Assembly: GCF_003259835.1 (NCBI RefSeq)
Contig: NZ_QLMI01000001.1
Location: forward strand, 490,939 to 554,938
Reading direction: 5' to 3'
DNA from: Flavobacterium aquaticum
Lineage (GTDB): Bacteria; Bacteroidota; Bacteroidia; Flavobacteriales; Flavobacteriaceae
Length of the DNA: 64,000 bases
Program-made: the position numbers and the translations under genes
Part shown: in pieces, positions 9,373 through 18,445 of the stretch
Layout: every line of letters starts with the position of its first letter
How positions within the stretch are numbered: the first letter of the stretch is position 1
Notes under the pieces: model-generated
What the model was told of the DNA's origin: nothing
Database searches by the model: none
What the model saw: only the letters and a program-made list of their open reading frames with translations

Positions 9373-9759
9373 ATGAAAACGAAAGACGAATCGCTTTTAG
9401 AAATTAGAGGAGCAAGTATTGGTACAATTACAGAACAATCAAGTTCCGAAGAAAAGTTTCAAAATCAGACATTGCTACCTATTTTGAAATTCCAAAATGA
9501 ATTGTTTATAGAAGTTTTTAGAAATTACGCTGTCAAACAAAAAGGCGTTTATTTTACACTCTCTCCAGAGAAAAAAGAAAATTACATTGAAAACGCTATC
9601 CAACGCGATATTAAGTTTCGAAATTCATTAAAAGGAATTGTATTCGGAATGTTTACCGTTTCCGAATACAAAGAATACATCCAAAATTCATCCAATTTAA
9701 ACAAACGCATGATGAATTTATTAATCGAACGCTTAAAAAGTCAAATTCAGATTATTTAA
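9373..9759 (+). CDS. Conserved hypothetical protein
   Basis: A 128-residue cytoplasmic protein rich in Lys, Glu and Asn, beginning MKTKDESLLEIRGASIGTI. It is mostly helical and has no catalytic motif that I recognise. Its 3' end overlaps by 4 nt the convergent DUF2461 gene. Similar proteins in flavobacteria are sometimes labelled glyoxalase, but none of the metal-ligand pattern of that family is visible, so I do not assign it. Confidence 0.75.
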   Translation: MKTKDESLLEIRGASIGTITEQSSSEEKFQNQTLLPILKFQNELFIEVFRNYAVKQKGVYFTLSPEKKENYIENAIQRDIKFRNSLKGIVFGMFTVSEYKEYIQNSSNLNKRMMNLLIERLKSQIQII

Positions 9760-10421
9760 TAAATCGATTCTCCATTCAAATCGGTACTTAAAACTTCGCT
9801 CATGTAGTCGAAGAAAGGTCGCATCGCTTGAAAAGTAGCTAAAACTTCTTCTTGAAAATTAGGAGCTAATACTTCTTTGTCTGAAAAACTTCGGGTTAAT
9901 AAATATTGTTTTTTACGAATTAAATCAATGGCAGGATGAGTTTTATCAAAACCTTTTGGAGCCGTTTTCAACTCCTCGCCTTTTAATTCGCCAAAGAATT
10001 TCTTGAAAGTTGCATCGGCAATAATGGTTCTGATTTCTTCATCATCCATTTCAAATTCTTTACGAATACGATGCAAATCCGCTGCATTGGGTTCCCAAAA
10101 ACCACCTCCTACAAAACTTCCTCCTGGCTCAATGTGTAAATAGTAACCGCCACGAAGCATCGGTTTTGTTCGAGTGAACCCAACGCTGAAATGATTTTTA
10201 TAAGGCGCTTTATCTTTTGAAAAACGAACATCGCGATAAATTCTAAAAATTTGTATGCGCTCGATACTATCTATTTTTCCCAACTGTTCACCTACCGATG
10301 TAAAAAACGATTTGGCTAATTTTTGTTCGGTTTCAAAAGCTTTTTTATTTGCCGCAAACCAATCACGGTCGTTATTTTCTTTTAGTTTTGTTAGAAATTC
10401 TAAGGTTGATTTTTGTAGCAT
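9756..10421 (-). CDS. DUF2461 domain protein
   Basis: A 221-residue protein starting MLQKSTLEFLTKLKENNDRD. Family hallmarks are NDRDWFAANK near the N terminus, the RIYRDVRFSKDKAPYKNHF block, and GGYYLHIEPG followed by GGGFW. The family (TIGR02453) is widespread but of unknown function. The longer in-frame start at 10457 lies inside a palindromic repeat, so the ATG at 10421 is preferred. Confidence 0.93.
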   Translation of the reverse strand: MLQKSTLEFLTKLKENNDRDWFAANKKAFETEQKLAKSFFTSVGEQLGKIDSIERIQIFRIYRDVRFSKDKAPYKNHFSVGFTRTKPMLRGGYYLHIEPGGSFVGGGFWEPNAADLHRIRKEFEMDDEEIRTIIADATFKKFFGELKGEELKTAPKGFDKTHPAIDLIRKKQYLLTRSFSDKEVLAPNFQEEVLATFQAMRPFFDYMSEVLSTDLNGESIY

Positions 10422-10434
10422 ATTTTTTATTTTT

Positions 10435-10482
10435 AAACACATAGACACATAGATCAAATAAACCTATTGTGCCTATGTGTTT
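10435..10482. repeat. CACATAG-type inverted-repeat element
   Basis: AAACACATAGACACATAG on the left and CTATTGTGCCTATGTGTTT on the right form an imperfect stem. The same arm sequence recurs near 14.9 and 20.8 kb, so this is a dispersed intergenic element rather than a gene-specific terminator. Confidence 0.7.
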
Positions 10483-10494
10483 CAATAATAATAA

Positions 10495-10890
10495 TTATTT
10501 TTTCAAACGGTCTTCAATAAATTCGATTTGAGTTTTACCATGTGGTTTTGGTTTTCCATCTTCGCCTAAATTTACCATCGTGATGTTATCAATCGTGATG
10601 ATTTTTTCGCGTGTCATCATGTTACGAACTTCGCATTTTAATACTAACGACGATTTTCCAAAATGTACCACATCTAAACCAATTTCCACGATATCGCCTT
10701 GTTTGGCAGCACTCATAAAATTAATTTCACTCATAAACTTGGTGACTACTTTCGGGTTTTCCAATTGTACAATGGAATACAAAGCGGCTTCTTCGTCTAT
10801 CCAAGCCAATAATTTACCTCCGAATAACGTTCCGTTGGCATTCAAATCTTCGGGTTTTACCCATTTTCTGGTATGAAATCGCATCTTCAA
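10495..10890 (-). CDS. Acyl-CoA thioesterase (hotdog fold)
   Basis: A 131-residue single hotdog domain. LNANGTLFGGKLLAWIDEEAA holds the conserved Asn, Gly-Gly and Asp of the YciA/BACH-type acyl-CoA hydrolases. It hydrolyses acyl-CoA to free acid and CoA in the cytoplasm; chain-length preference is unknown. The first codons and the upstream promoter region are echoed in a degenerate copy near 13.3 kb. Confidence 0.92.
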   Translation of the reverse strand: MKMRFHTRKWVKPEDLNANGTLFGGKLLAWIDEEAALYSIVQLENPKVVTKFMSEINFMSAAKQGDIVEIGLDVVHFGKSSLVLKCEVRNMMTREKIITIDNITMVNLGEDGKPKPHGKTQIEFIEDRLKK

Positions 10891-10937
10891 TTTTTATTTT
10901 AAAGATAGGAATTTTTAGTAAAAGTTAGGTATATTTG
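10874..10937. repeat. Direct repeat copy A: thioesterase 5' end plus plus-strand promoter
   Basis: Shares most positions with 13277-13338: both hold TGAAAT, CATCTT, AATTTTTATTTTAA, GAATTTTT and a final TATATTTG. The TATATTTG at 10930-10937 fits the -7 element of the next plus-strand gene. The two copies bracket the 10972-13244 gene pair. Confidence 0.6.
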
Positions 10938-10971
10938 TTCACATTTAGCTGTTGACTGAAATATTGGTAAA

Positions 10972-11709
10972 ATGGATAAAAAAAGTAAAGAAACCAACAC
11001 AATAACGTTTGTCAAAGATGCTAAATCTGATGAACTTATAAAAGGGGCAATTTTATTAGAACATCCCGACTCGCGATTAGATACTGCTTTAGCAAAATTT
11101 CATCCAATGAGTGATTCAAGTATCCCTTTTAGGGACTTAACGGATGCAACTACCAAACGCGAAAGTATTCGTAAACTTATAGATAAATTAGATGTCTCTA
11201 AGAGTGAGAGGTATCAACGAACTATCGAAGATACTTATTGTAACGTATATTCCTTTGATTTTTGTTATTTTTCTCAGGTTTATTTGCCAACCGTTTGGTG
11301 GACAGATGAATCAATTGCAAAGTTGCAAAACGGAGAAGATGTAGTTCCTGTTTTTAATGAAACGGTACTGCCTATCTACTCTAGCGCCATTCATGATTGG
11401 TTTCCAAAATGGGGCCCAAGTTTTGGTTGGAAAAAAATGACAAATCTTGACGAAATTCAAGAAAAAGTAAATACTGAAGGAGGTGTTGGAATCATTTGTG
11501 CCAAGCGAAAAATTGTTGGTCTTTCTGGACATATTGTACCAATTGTTCCAGAAACTGGCAAAAGAAAAGCTTATCGAGAAAATGGCAAAGTCGTTTATCC
11601 CTTGCAATCACAAGCTGGAAAATTAAATTACAACTACTTTTCAAAAGCAAGAAAAGATTGGTGGAATCATGAACGTTATTCGTCTCATGTTTTCTATTAT
11701 CACGAATAA
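10972..11709 (+). CDS. Putative papain-like cysteine hydrolase (CHAP/NlpC-like)
   Basis: A 245-residue protein without a signal peptide. The segment TYCNVYSFDFCYF has a Cys (C90) set like the nucleophile of papain-fold amidases. GLSGHIVPIVPE gives a candidate catalytic His187 on the expected strand. Several Trp residues (VWWTD, DWFPKWGPSFGW) are spread through the fold. This is pattern reading, not a confirmed family hit. It is followed after 38 nt by a GCS-like ligase gene on the same strand, so the two probably form an operon in which one makes and the other cuts an amide bond. It may have been acquired by transfer, given the flanking repeats. Confidence 0.55.
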   Translation: MDKKSKETNTITFVKDAKSDELIKGAILLEHPDSRLDTALAKFHPMSDSSIPFRDLTDATTKRESIRKLIDKLDVSKSERYQRTIEDTYCNVYSFDFCYFSQVYLPTVWWTDESIAKLQNGEDVVPVFNETVLPIYSSAIHDWFPKWGPSFGWKKMTNLDEIQEKVNTEGGVGIICAKRKIVGLSGHIVPIVPETGKRKAYRENGKVVYPLQSQAGKLNYNYFSKARKDWWNHERYSSHVFYYHE

Positions 11710-11747
11710 AATTAATATTAATTACGTTACCAAGCCATTTTAAATAA

Positions 11748-13244
11748 ATGAAATCAAATCAGAAAAAAACGTATTATTGGGGAATTGGATTAGAGAATGA
11801 AACTTATATGCAATTTGAAGAATCGAGCATAGTTTCAGGATCATTTATTCAAGAAAAAATGGGTTGCGAACGCTATAGTATTGATTATAGAACTTGTTAT
11901 AAAGAAGGAACTTTATCCACTGTTTTGGAAACAGCTTTTGATAAAAATAAAAATTACAAAGTAAGTAGAATGATGAACAGTCATTCTCTTGATAAATTAG
12001 ATCTTAACTTTCAACATAAAACATTACCTAATACAAAACCTTTAGTTGATAATCCTGAATATCAAGGAAAATCAATAGTTGAAGTTTTTTTAGAAAGCCA
12101 GCCGTATAACATTCAAAGTATGTTGACTCAAAAAAACAATCCTATGGGATCTGTGAATTTTGATGGCGATTCGATTGAATTTGTAACAAAATATTTTGAA
12201 AATAGAACCATAACGGATTCGTGTGAGGAACTTAAAGCTACAAAACAATTATTCATCGACAAGATTAATGAATCAGGTGTACTTTCTGAAAAATTAAATT
12301 TTCCTAAATACAACATGGGAATCAATAGGTTTATGTCGAACCAAGAAAATCTTGTGCTGTTTAATAACGGAACCTATCATTTTCACCTTACATTGCCTAC
12401 GCTTACCCAAAATAGTAGAATTATAGATTATCCAAGTTTTGAAGCAATTCACATTAACGCTATCTATTTACTACAATGGTTTGAACCTTTTTTTATTACC
12501 ACATTAGGCAGTCCTGATATAATGGCAGTAATTAGCAAAAAGTATCATTTGAATGAAAAATTTGCAGGAGGCTCAATGAGAAATGCGATGTCGCGATATA
12601 CTGGAGTTGGTACATTTAATAAAGTGATGGCGAAAGGAAAAATTCTAACTTACAAAGTTGATGAGTTTAGAAAACTTTTAAAATTTACTAAAGAAGAAAA
12701 TATTTGGTGGCGCGATCAAATAGAATCTACGCTAGATTATGCCTTATTAGAAGATATTGGTCTTGATTTTAATCTGGAAAAGATGTATCAAAGTGGATTT
12801 GAATTTAGAAGTTTTGACGAATTCCCATCTAGTTATTTAAACGATGTATTATTAGCAATTGTTTTGATTTGCGAGCACTCTTTACATCTTCCAAACGTTT
12901 CTTGGGGACATGATAGTGTGGTTTGGAATAATTTAGTTTTTAAATCCTTGAAACATGGTTTTGAAACCAAAATTAATAACGAAGAAAAACAAGCTGTTTT
13001 AGAAGTATTACAACTTTTTGATATCACAGATGAAAGCAAAAAAATACAAACGGAGTTGAATGCAATAGAACAACTCGATGCATTTTTCTTTAAAATTCTA
13101 GCCATATTACATGACAAATACAAAGAAAACAACACTTGTATAGATGCTATGTGGGGACAAATAACAACTACTCCACCTACTTGGGATAATTTTAATAAAT
13201 ACCAAGTAGAACAACACTTAAAGCAAATTGAAGCATTAGATTAA
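11748..13244 (+). CDS. Putative carboxylate-amine ligase (GCS-like amidoligase)
   Basis: A 498-residue cytoplasmic protein. GIGLENETYMQFE near the N terminus resembles the G-x-E-x-E strand that binds metal and ATP in glutamate-cysteine-ligase-like enzymes. GTYHFHLTLPT, then FFITTLGSPD and SRYTGVGTFN, follow in the order seen in that superfamily. The overall identity to true gamma-glutamylcysteine ligases looks low, so the product is unknown. It is the second gene of a pair with the putative papain-like hydrolase. An ATP-dependent amide ligase is the best reading, held with moderate confidence. Confidence 0.55.
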   Translation: MKSNQKKTYYWGIGLENETYMQFEESSIVSGSFIQEKMGCERYSIDYRTCYKEGTLSTVLETAFDKNKNYKVSRMMNSHSLDKLDLNFQHKTLPNTKPLVDNPEYQGKSIVEVFLESQPYNIQSMLTQKNNPMGSVNFDGDSIEFVTKYFENRTITDSCEELKATKQLFIDKINESGVLSEKLNFPKYNMGINRFMSNQENLVLFNNGTYHFHLTLPTLTQNSRIIDYPSFEAIHINAIYLLQWFEPFFITTLGSPDIMAVISKKYHLNEKFAGGSMRNAMSRYTGVGTFNKVMAKGKILTYKVDEFRKLLKFTKEENIWWRDQIESTLDYALLEDIGLDFNLEKMYQSGFEFRSFDEFPSSYLNDVLLAIVLICEHSLHLPNVSWGHDSVVWNNLVFKSLKHGFETKINNEEKQAVLEVLQLFDITDESKKIQTELNAIEQLDAFFFKILAILHDKYKENNTCIDAMWGQITTTPPTWDNFNKYQVEQHLKQIEALD

Positions 13245-13276
13245 GCATTTTATTCTTTTGGTTTTATTTTTTTGTG

Positions 13277-13338
13277 TGAAATTTCATCTTGAATTTTTAT
13301 TTTAAGTAAGAATTTTTGGGGAAATTTGAATATATTTG
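13277..13338. repeat. Direct repeat copy B
   Basis: Degenerate copy of 10874-10937. It ends in TATATTTG at 13331-13338, a good -7 element for the membrane-protein gene starting about 20 nt later. The segment equivalent to the start of the thioesterase gene is no longer coding. Confidence 0.6.
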
Positions 13339-13359
13339 AGGAATTAAAATGATTTAGCT

Positions 13360-13743
13360 TTGAAGTTTTTTGATAGAAAAATAATGTTTTCAGTTTTTAT
13401 AGTAATTTCAATAATTATAGTAGTTTTTTTAAACTATAAAATAAAAACTGATATTTCTTATCATGCTGGAAAAGATAATGGTTATTTTAAAAGGTTTGAA
13501 TCTATTGTTTTATTAAATATTTTGTTTTTTTTATTTATGTCAAAAAACAAAAAAATTGCTTTTACAATACTTGGATTCTTTAATGCGTTAATAATTTCTT
13601 TTTTGGGATTAATAATTACTAATTATTTTCCATCTCCATTTGATGAAGGAGGATTCAGACATTTTTTTATTTTAGTATTATCATTTATCTCTTTTTTTGC
13701 TATTGAAAAACTAATTAATAAAACATTCAAATATAAACAATAA
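13360..13743 (+). CDS. Small integral membrane protein, unknown
   Basis: A 127-residue protein with four hydrophobic segments (about residues 9-27, 48-62, 66-88 and 98-118). The longest frame starts at a TTG; an ATG at 13384 is an alternative that would put the first membrane segment at the very N terminus. No family recognised. The gene is 3 nt upstream of the next and shares its promoter. Confidence 0.65.
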   Translation: MKFFDRKIMFSVFIVISIIIVVFLNYKIKTDISYHAGKDNGYFKRFESIVLLNILFFLFMSKNKKIAFTILGFFNALIISFLGLIITNYFPSPFDEGGFRHFFILVLSFISFFAIEKLINKTFKYKQ

Positions 13744-13746
13744 CAG

Positions 13747-14151
13747 ATGAATCTAACTGGCAATTGGCAAGGCTTTTATGAATATGGTAGCGGTTACGAT
13801 CTACCCTACTTTGGACAACGTGTAAATATTAAAGCTTCAATAACTGATACAAATGGTTCGTTTACAGGAGAAATTGAAGAAGATGATTCTGTATTTTCAA
13901 CAAAATTAAACGCTACAATAAAGGGTTTTGTTGAGGATGGTTTTATATCTTTTATTAAACAATATCAAAAATATCCTATAATTTCTGATGATTATTCTTC
14001 TATTATTACATATGAAGATAAGACTTTAGAAATTGAATATGAAGGCATTTTAGATGAAAATAATAATTCAATTTATGGAAACTGGTATATTATGACTGAG
14101 AATAATGATGAAATTGCTTCTCAAGGAATTTGGCTATTAACCAAAATATAA
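13747..14151 (+). CDS. Hypothetical beta-rich protein (lipocalin-like)
   Basis: A 134-residue protein. It begins MNLTGNWQGFYEYGSGY and alternates short polar strands (FTGEIEED, LEIEYEGIL, SIYGNWYIM), closing on IASQGIWLLTKI; this looks like a small beta-barrel or lipocalin-like sheet. No signal peptide. It is coupled to the upstream membrane-protein gene and ends 5 nt from the convergent hisIE stop. Function unknown. Confidence 0.65.
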   Translation: MNLTGNWQGFYEYGSGYDLPYFGQRVNIKASITDTNGSFTGEIEEDDSVFSTKLNATIKGFVEDGFISFIKQYQKYPIISDDYSSIITYEDKTLEIEYEGILDENNNSIYGNWYIMTENNDEIASQGIWLLTKI

Positions 14152-14156
14152 AGACA

Positions 14157-14756
14157 CTACTTTTCCCTTCCCTTCAAAACCTGCACAACATCCTTCAATT
14201 CAAAACCTTTAGCTTGCAACAAAATCAAATAGTGAAATAATAAATCGGCACTTTCGGATAAGAATAAATCATCGTTGTTGTCTTTAGCTTCAATGACTAC
14301 TTCAACCGCTTCTTCACCTACTTTTTGTGCTATTTTGTTAATGCCTTTTGCAAATAATGAGGCAACATAACTCTTTTCCGCATCAGTATTTTCTTTGCGT
14401 TTTGCAATGGTATTTTCTAATTTTGATAAAAACCCAAATTCTTGATTATTAGCTTCTTGCCAACATGTATCTAAACCTGTGTGACAAGTTGGACCAACTG
14501 GTTTTACTTTTACTAAAAGGGTGTCGTTATCACAATCTTCTTTGATAGAAATGAGTTCTAAGAAATTGCCGCTCACTTCGCCTTTTGTCCACAATCTATT
14601 TTTAGTACGACTGAAGAAAGTTACTTTTTTTGTTGCCAATGTTTGGTCTAAAGCTTCTTGGTTCATGTAGCCCAACATTAAAACATTTTTCGTTTCGTTG
14701 TCTTGAATGATAGCTGGGATTAGGTTGTCTAGGGTTTTATTAAAATTTATTTTCAT
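14157..14756 (-). CDS. hisIE: Bifunctional phosphoribosyl-AMP cyclohydrolase / phosphoribosyl-ATP pyrophosphatase
   Basis: 199 residues. The N-terminal HisI domain shows MLGYMNQEALDQTL, FFSRTKNRLWTKGE, DCDNDTLL and the zinc-site Cys pattern GPTCHTG. The C-terminal HisE domain shows KSYVASLFAKGINKIAQKVG and EEAVEVVIEAK. It performs steps 2 and 3 of histidine synthesis. It is the last gene of the his operon. Confidence 0.97.
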   Translation of the reverse strand: MKINFNKTLDNLIPAIIQDNETKNVLMLGYMNQEALDQTLATKKVTFFSRTKNRLWTKGEVSGNFLELISIKEDCDNDTLLVKVKPVGPTCHTGLDTCWQEANNQEFGFLSKLENTIAKRKENTDAEKSYVASLFAKGINKIAQKVGEEAVEVVIEAKDNNDDLFLSESADLLFHYLILLQAKGFELKDVVQVLKGREK

Positions 14757-14774
14757 ATTTAGTTATTTTTTTGA

Positions 14775-14911
14775 CCACATAGAAACATATCTTTTATATT
14801 TAAAATTGTTAGTCCGGAGCTTCGGACGTTGTACTTTTCAGAGATTTCATAGCTATGTCTAAATATAATGCTATGACGTACTCCAAAATAATTTTCTATG
14901 TTTCTATGTGG
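14775..14911. repeat. Inverted-repeat element in the hisF-hisIE spacer
   Basis: Outer arms CCACATAGAAACATA and CTATGTTTCTATGTGG enclose about 105 nt, with an inner hairpin GTCCGGAGCTTCGGAC at about 14812. It belongs to the CACATAG family seen elsewhere in this window. Confidence 0.7.
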
Positions 14912-14927
14912 TTTAATACTTTTTTTT

Positions 14928-14970
14928 AAACACATAGTCACATAGTTTTTTTAAATATTTCTATGTGTTT
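14928..14970. repeat. Second CACATAG-type inverted repeat before hisIE
   Basis: AAACACATAGTCACATAG then CTATGTGTTT. It is adjacent to the previous element, so two copies sit side by side. Confidence 0.7.
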
Positions 14971-14974
14971 AATT

Positions 14975-15730
14975 TTACACTCTAATTGCAATATTTTGAT
15001 TCTTTAAAAACTTTTTCAATTCAGGGATTTCGATTTCTTGATAGTGAAAAACACTGGCGGCTAATGCGGCATCAGCTTTTCCGTTGATAAATGTTTCCGC
15101 GAAATGTTCCATAGTTCCCGCACCACCCGAAGCGATAATGGGAATATTTACGATTTCCGATAACTTGGCTAAAGCTTCATTAGCGAATCCGTTTTTAGTC
15201 CCATCATTATTCATGGAGGTGAACAGAATTTCACCAGCACCACGTTGCTCGACTTCTTTTGCCCAATCGAATAAATTTAATTCGGTTGGCACTTTTCCAC
15301 CAACTAAATGTACAATCCAATCGCCATCAATTTGTTTGGCATCTATGGCAACAACCACGCACTGACTTCCATATTTTGCTGCAATTTCATTAATCAAATC
15401 AGGATTTTTAACCGCTGAAGAATTAATTGAAATTTTATCCGCGCCATTGCGAAGCAACACATCTACATCAGCAACAGATGAAATACCACCACCAACGGTA
15501 AATGGAATATTTATCGCAGCAGCTACTTTTCTAACCAAATCGATTAAAGTAGCACGACGTTCTTCCGTTGCAGAAATATCAAGAAAAACTAGTTCATCTG
15601 CGCCAGTTTCGGCATATTTTTTTGCTAATTCTACGGGATCACCAGCATCTTTTAAATCCACAAAATTGACACCTTTAACGGTTCGACCGTTTTTGATGTC
15701 TAAGCAGGAAATGATTCTTTTTGTGAGCAT
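14975..15730 (-). CDS. hisF: Imidazole glycerol phosphate synthase, cyclase subunit
   Basis: 251-residue TIM barrel. Catalytic Asp11 sits in [10 protein letters not shown], and the second catalytic Asp is in VVVAIDAK. Phosphate-binding loops are TVGGGI and IIASGGAG. Together with HisH it makes IGP and AICAR. The start [12 protein letters not shown] is the normal HisF N terminus. Confidence 0.98.
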   Translation of the reverse strand: MLTKRIISCLDIKNGRTVKGVNFVDLKDAGDPVELAKKYAETGADELVFLDISATEERRATLIDLVRKVAAAINIPFTVGGGISSVADVDVLLRNGADKISINSSAVKNPDLINEIAAKYGSQCVVVAIDAKQIDGDWIVHLVGGKVPTELNLFDWAKEVEQRGAGEILFTSMNNDGTKNGFANEALAKLSEIVNIPIIASGGAGTMEHFAETFINGKADAALAASVFHYQEIEIPELKKFLKNQNIAIRV

Positions 15731-15745
15731 AATTTAGTGATAAGT

Positions 15746-15793
15746 AATAAGTAAAAAGTGATAAGCATTACAACTTTTCACTTTTTACTTATT
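15746..15793. repeat. Inverted repeat between hisA and hisF
   Basis: AATAAGTAAAAAGTGATAAG pairs with CTTTTCACTTTTTACTTATT at 18 of 20 positions. It takes in the hisA stop codon. Different sequence family from the CACATAG elements. Confidence 0.7.
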
Positions 15794-16510
15794 AATAATA
15801 TAGTTTTCTAATTGTTTTAAGGTAATTCTGCCTTCATAGATGGCTTTTCCGATGATGGTGCCTTCGCAACCTAATTCGGCTAACTTGGGTAATTCATCGA
15901 ATGTAGAAATCCCACCTGAAGCGATAAGTTTTAAATCTTTGGTTTGTTCTAAAATTTTTTTGTATAATTGAAAACTTGGTCCTTCTAGCATGCCGTCTTT
16001 TGAAATATCGGTGCAAATCACGTATTGAATTCGTTCTTTCTGATAATTTTGAATAAACGGAATTACTTCTTCTTTTGATTCTTCTAACCAACCTGAAATA
16101 GCCACTTTTTCGTTTATCGCATCAGCTCCTAAAATGATTTTATCTGCTCCGTATTGCTGAATCCAACTTTTGAAAACTTCTGGTTGTTTGATGGCAATAC
16201 TTCCGCCTGTGATTTGATTGGCGCCACTTTCAAAAGCAATTTTCAAATCGGCATCAGATTTCAAACCACCACCAAAATCAATTTTTAAATTAGTTTTCGA
16301 AGCAATTTGTTCCAATACTTTATAATTCACGATTTGATTTGATTTTGCTCCATCTAAATCTACTAAATGTAAATACTCAATTCCATGTGCTTCAAATGAT
16401 TTGGCTACTTCCAATGGATTTTCGTTGTATATTTTCTTTGTATCATAATCACCTTTGGAAAGTCGGACGCATTTTCCTTCTATAATATCAATTGCGGGTA
16501 TTATTCTCAT
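15785..16510 (-). CDS. hisA: ProFAR isomerase (HisA)
   Basis: 241-residue TIM barrel that isomerises ProFAR to PRFAR. The start [17 protein letters not shown] with Asp8 is preferred over an upstream ATG 21 nt earlier, because HisA proteins begin exactly here. The second catalytic Asp lies in [11 protein letters not shown], and LIASGGIS is a phosphate loop. Its stop is within the inverted repeat before hisF. Confidence 0.97.
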   Translation of the reverse strand: MRIIPAIDIIEGKCVRLSKGDYDTKKIYNENPLEVAKSFEAHGIEYLHLVDLDGAKSNQIVNYKVLEQIASKTNLKIDFGGGLKSDADLKIAFESGANQITGGSIAIKQPEVFKSWIQQYGADKIILGADAINEKVAISGWLEESKEEVIPFIQNYQKERIQYVICTDISKDGMLEGPSFQLYKKILEQTKDLKLIASGGISTFDELPKLAELGCEGTIIGKAIYEGRITLKQLENYIINK

Positions 16511-16524
16511 TTTCAATATTTTTT

Positions 16525-16621
16525 GGAACACAGATTATTAAAATTGAAGAAATCTTTAAAATCTTTCATTTGTTTAAGTTTAAATTTTTGAAATTTCTTG
16601 TATTTCTTAGATCTGTGTTCC
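16525..16621. repeat. Inverted repeat between hisH and hisA
   Basis: GGAACACAGAT at the left and ATCTGTGTTCC at the right are perfect 11-bp arms around about 75 nt that are themselves partly complementary. Another sequence family of intergenic palindrome. Confidence 0.7.
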
Positions 16622-16632
16622 TATTTTTAAAA

Positions 16633-17214
16633 TTATAGGTTCAAAAAGTTTTTCAAAATTTGTTCTCCGAAGATTCCACTTTTTTCTGGGTGAAATTGTA
16701 CTCCGAAAAAGTTATCGCGTTGCAATGCCGTACTATATTCGAGTTCGTAATTCGTGGTGGCAATCGTGTTTTCAGATAGAGATGCATAATAACTATGAAC
16801 CAAATACATGAATTCGTTTTCTTTAATTCCTTTAAACAATGGCGTTTTCAGATTATAAATCGTATTCCAACCCATTTGAGGCACTTTTACTTCTTGAGAA
16901 AATTTCACAACATTAACATCAAAAATTCCTAATCCATTCGTGTTACCCTCTTCAGAATATTTACACATCAATTGCATGCCCAAACAGATACCTAAAACAG
17001 GTTGTTTCAGGGTTGGAATCAACACATCTAAACCACTATCCATCAACATTTTCATCGCACTACTCGCCTCGCCTACGCCTGGAAAAATGACTTTATCCGC
17101 TGATTTTATGGTATTCCAATCATTAGTGACAATTCCTTCAAAACCAAGTCGTTCCAAAGCGAATAAGACGCTTTGTACATTTCCTGCTCCGTAATCTATA
17201 ATAGCTATTTTCAT
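16633..17214 (-). CDS. hisH: Imidazole glycerol phosphate synthase, glutamine amidotransferase subunit
   Basis: 193 residues. A class I amidotransferase with nucleophile Cys77 in VLGICLGMQL and the catalytic His and Glu in FHPEKSG. It supplies ammonia to HisF. The start MKIAIIDYGAGN is canonical. Confidence 0.98.
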   Translation of the reverse strand: MKIAIIDYGAGNVQSVLFALERLGFEGIVTNDWNTIKSADKVIFPGVGEASSAMKMLMDSGLDVLIPTLKQPVLGICLGMQLMCKYSEEGNTNGLGIFDVNVVKFSQEVKVPQMGWNTIYNLKTPLFKGIKENEFMYLVHSYYASLSENTIATTNYELEYSTALQRDNFFGVQFHPEKSGIFGEQILKNFLNL

Positions 17215-17219
17215 TAGTT

Positions 17220-17302
17220 TTTGTTTCAGGTTTCAGGTTTCAGGTTTCAGGTTTCAAGTTTATTTAGTTCTGAATAACTTAAAACCTGAAACTTGAAACA
17301 AA
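17220..17302. repeat. GTTTCAG-type inverted repeat before hisH
   Basis: The left arm is built of tandem GTTTCAG heptamers (four, then a GTTTCAA variant). The right arm AAACCTGAAACTTGAAAC is its complement with one mismatch. About 40 nt lie between. It fills the hisB-hisH spacer. Confidence 0.75.
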
Positions 17303-17305
17303 TAT

Positions 17306-18445
17306 TTATAACATTCCTTTTGTACTTGGTAAAATCATTTTTTCTGTATCTCTTTTCACAGCCACTTTTATGGCTTTTGCGAAGGCTTTAAAAATCGCTT
17401 CAATCTTATGGTGTTCGTTTGTGCCTTCTGCTTTGATGTTTAGATTGGCTTTTGCTCCATCTGCGAAGGATTTGAAGAAGTGAAAAAACATTTCGGTTGG
17501 CATTTGACCAATCATTTCACGTTTGAATTCAGCTTCCCAAACTAGCCAGTTTCTTCCTCCAAAATCAATCGCTACTTGCGCTAAACAATCGTCCATTGGC
17601 AAACAAAAACCATAACGTTCAATGCCTAATTTATTACCTAACGCTTTTGCAAAAACTTCACCTAATGCAATCGCTGTATCCTCAATCGTGTGGTGTTCGT
17701 CGACTTCTAAATCGCCTTTTACTTGAATATCTAAATCCATTTGACCGTGACGAGTAATTTGGTCTAGCATGTGATCAAAAAAGGAAATTCCAGTGTTGAT
17801 GTTGCTTTTTCCTGTTCCGTCTAAGTTTAAAGAGATTGCAATATCTGTTTCATTTGTGGTTCTTGAAATAGAAGCTGTTCTTTCATCCAATTTTAGAAAC
17901 TCATAAATCTGTTGCCAATCAGTTGTTTGTAAAGTAATTACATTTTGTAATTCTTCTAATGAAGTTGCGATTTCATTTCCACCTAAATTTTCTTCGTTTT
18001 TTATAAAAATTGCCTTTGAGCCTAAGTTTTTTGCCAATTCTACATCTGTAATTCTGTCGCCTATTACAAATGAATTTTCTAAATCGTAATCTGAATTATT
18101 CAAATACTTTGTTAGCATTCCGGTTCTTGGTTTTCTGGTTGGCGCGTTGTCTTCTGGAAAACTTTTATCGATAAAAATTTCATCGAATGTTACTCCTTCA
18201 TTTTCAAACACTTTTAAGATGAAATTTTGGGTTGGCCAAAATGTATTTTCTGGAAAACTTTCAGTTCCTAAACCATCTTGATTGGTCACCATTACCAATT
18301 CGAAGTCCAATTCTTTTGCTATTTTACTCAAGAATTGAAAAACTTTTGGATAGAATTCTAGTTTGGTTAAACAGTCCAATTGATAGTTTTCTGGCTCTAA
18401 AACCAAAGTTCCATCTCTATCGATAAATAATACTCTTTTCGGCAT
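17306..18445 (-). CDS. hisB: Bifunctional histidinol-phosphatase / imidazoleglycerol-phosphate dehydratase
   Basis: 379 residues. The N-terminal HAD phosphatase has FIDRDGT (Asp9, Asp11) and MVTNQDG. The IGPD domain from about residue 190 has the metal-binding [23 protein letters not shown] and [11 protein letters not shown] clusters. It carries out two steps of histidine synthesis. It overlaps the hisC 3' end by 29 nt, so the two are translationally coupled. Confidence 0.98.
   Translation of the reverse strand: MPKRVLFIDRDGTLVLEPENYQLDCLTKLEFYPKVFQFLSKIAKELDFELVMVTNQDGLGTESFPENTFWPTQNFILKVFENEGVTFDEIFIDKSFPEDNAPTRKPRTGMLTKYLNNSDYDLENSFVIGDRITDVELAKNLGSKAIFIKNEENLGGNEIATSLEELQNVITLQTTDWQQIYEFLKLDERTASISRTTNETDIAISLNLDGTGKSNINTGISFFDHMLDQITRHGQMDLDIQVKGDLEVDEHHTIEDTAIALGEVFAKALGNKLGIERYGFCLPMDDCLAQVAIDFGGRNWLVWEAEFKREMIGQMPTEMFFHFFKSFADGAKANLNIKAEGTNEHHKIEAIFKAFAKAIKVAVKRDTEKMILPSTKGML

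Noticed and set aside
14759..14941. 60-residue minus-strand frame beginning MTMCLKKSIK
   Set aside because: It lies entirely within the CACATAG-type inverted repeat and reads both arms of it; no protein-like pattern and no promoter.
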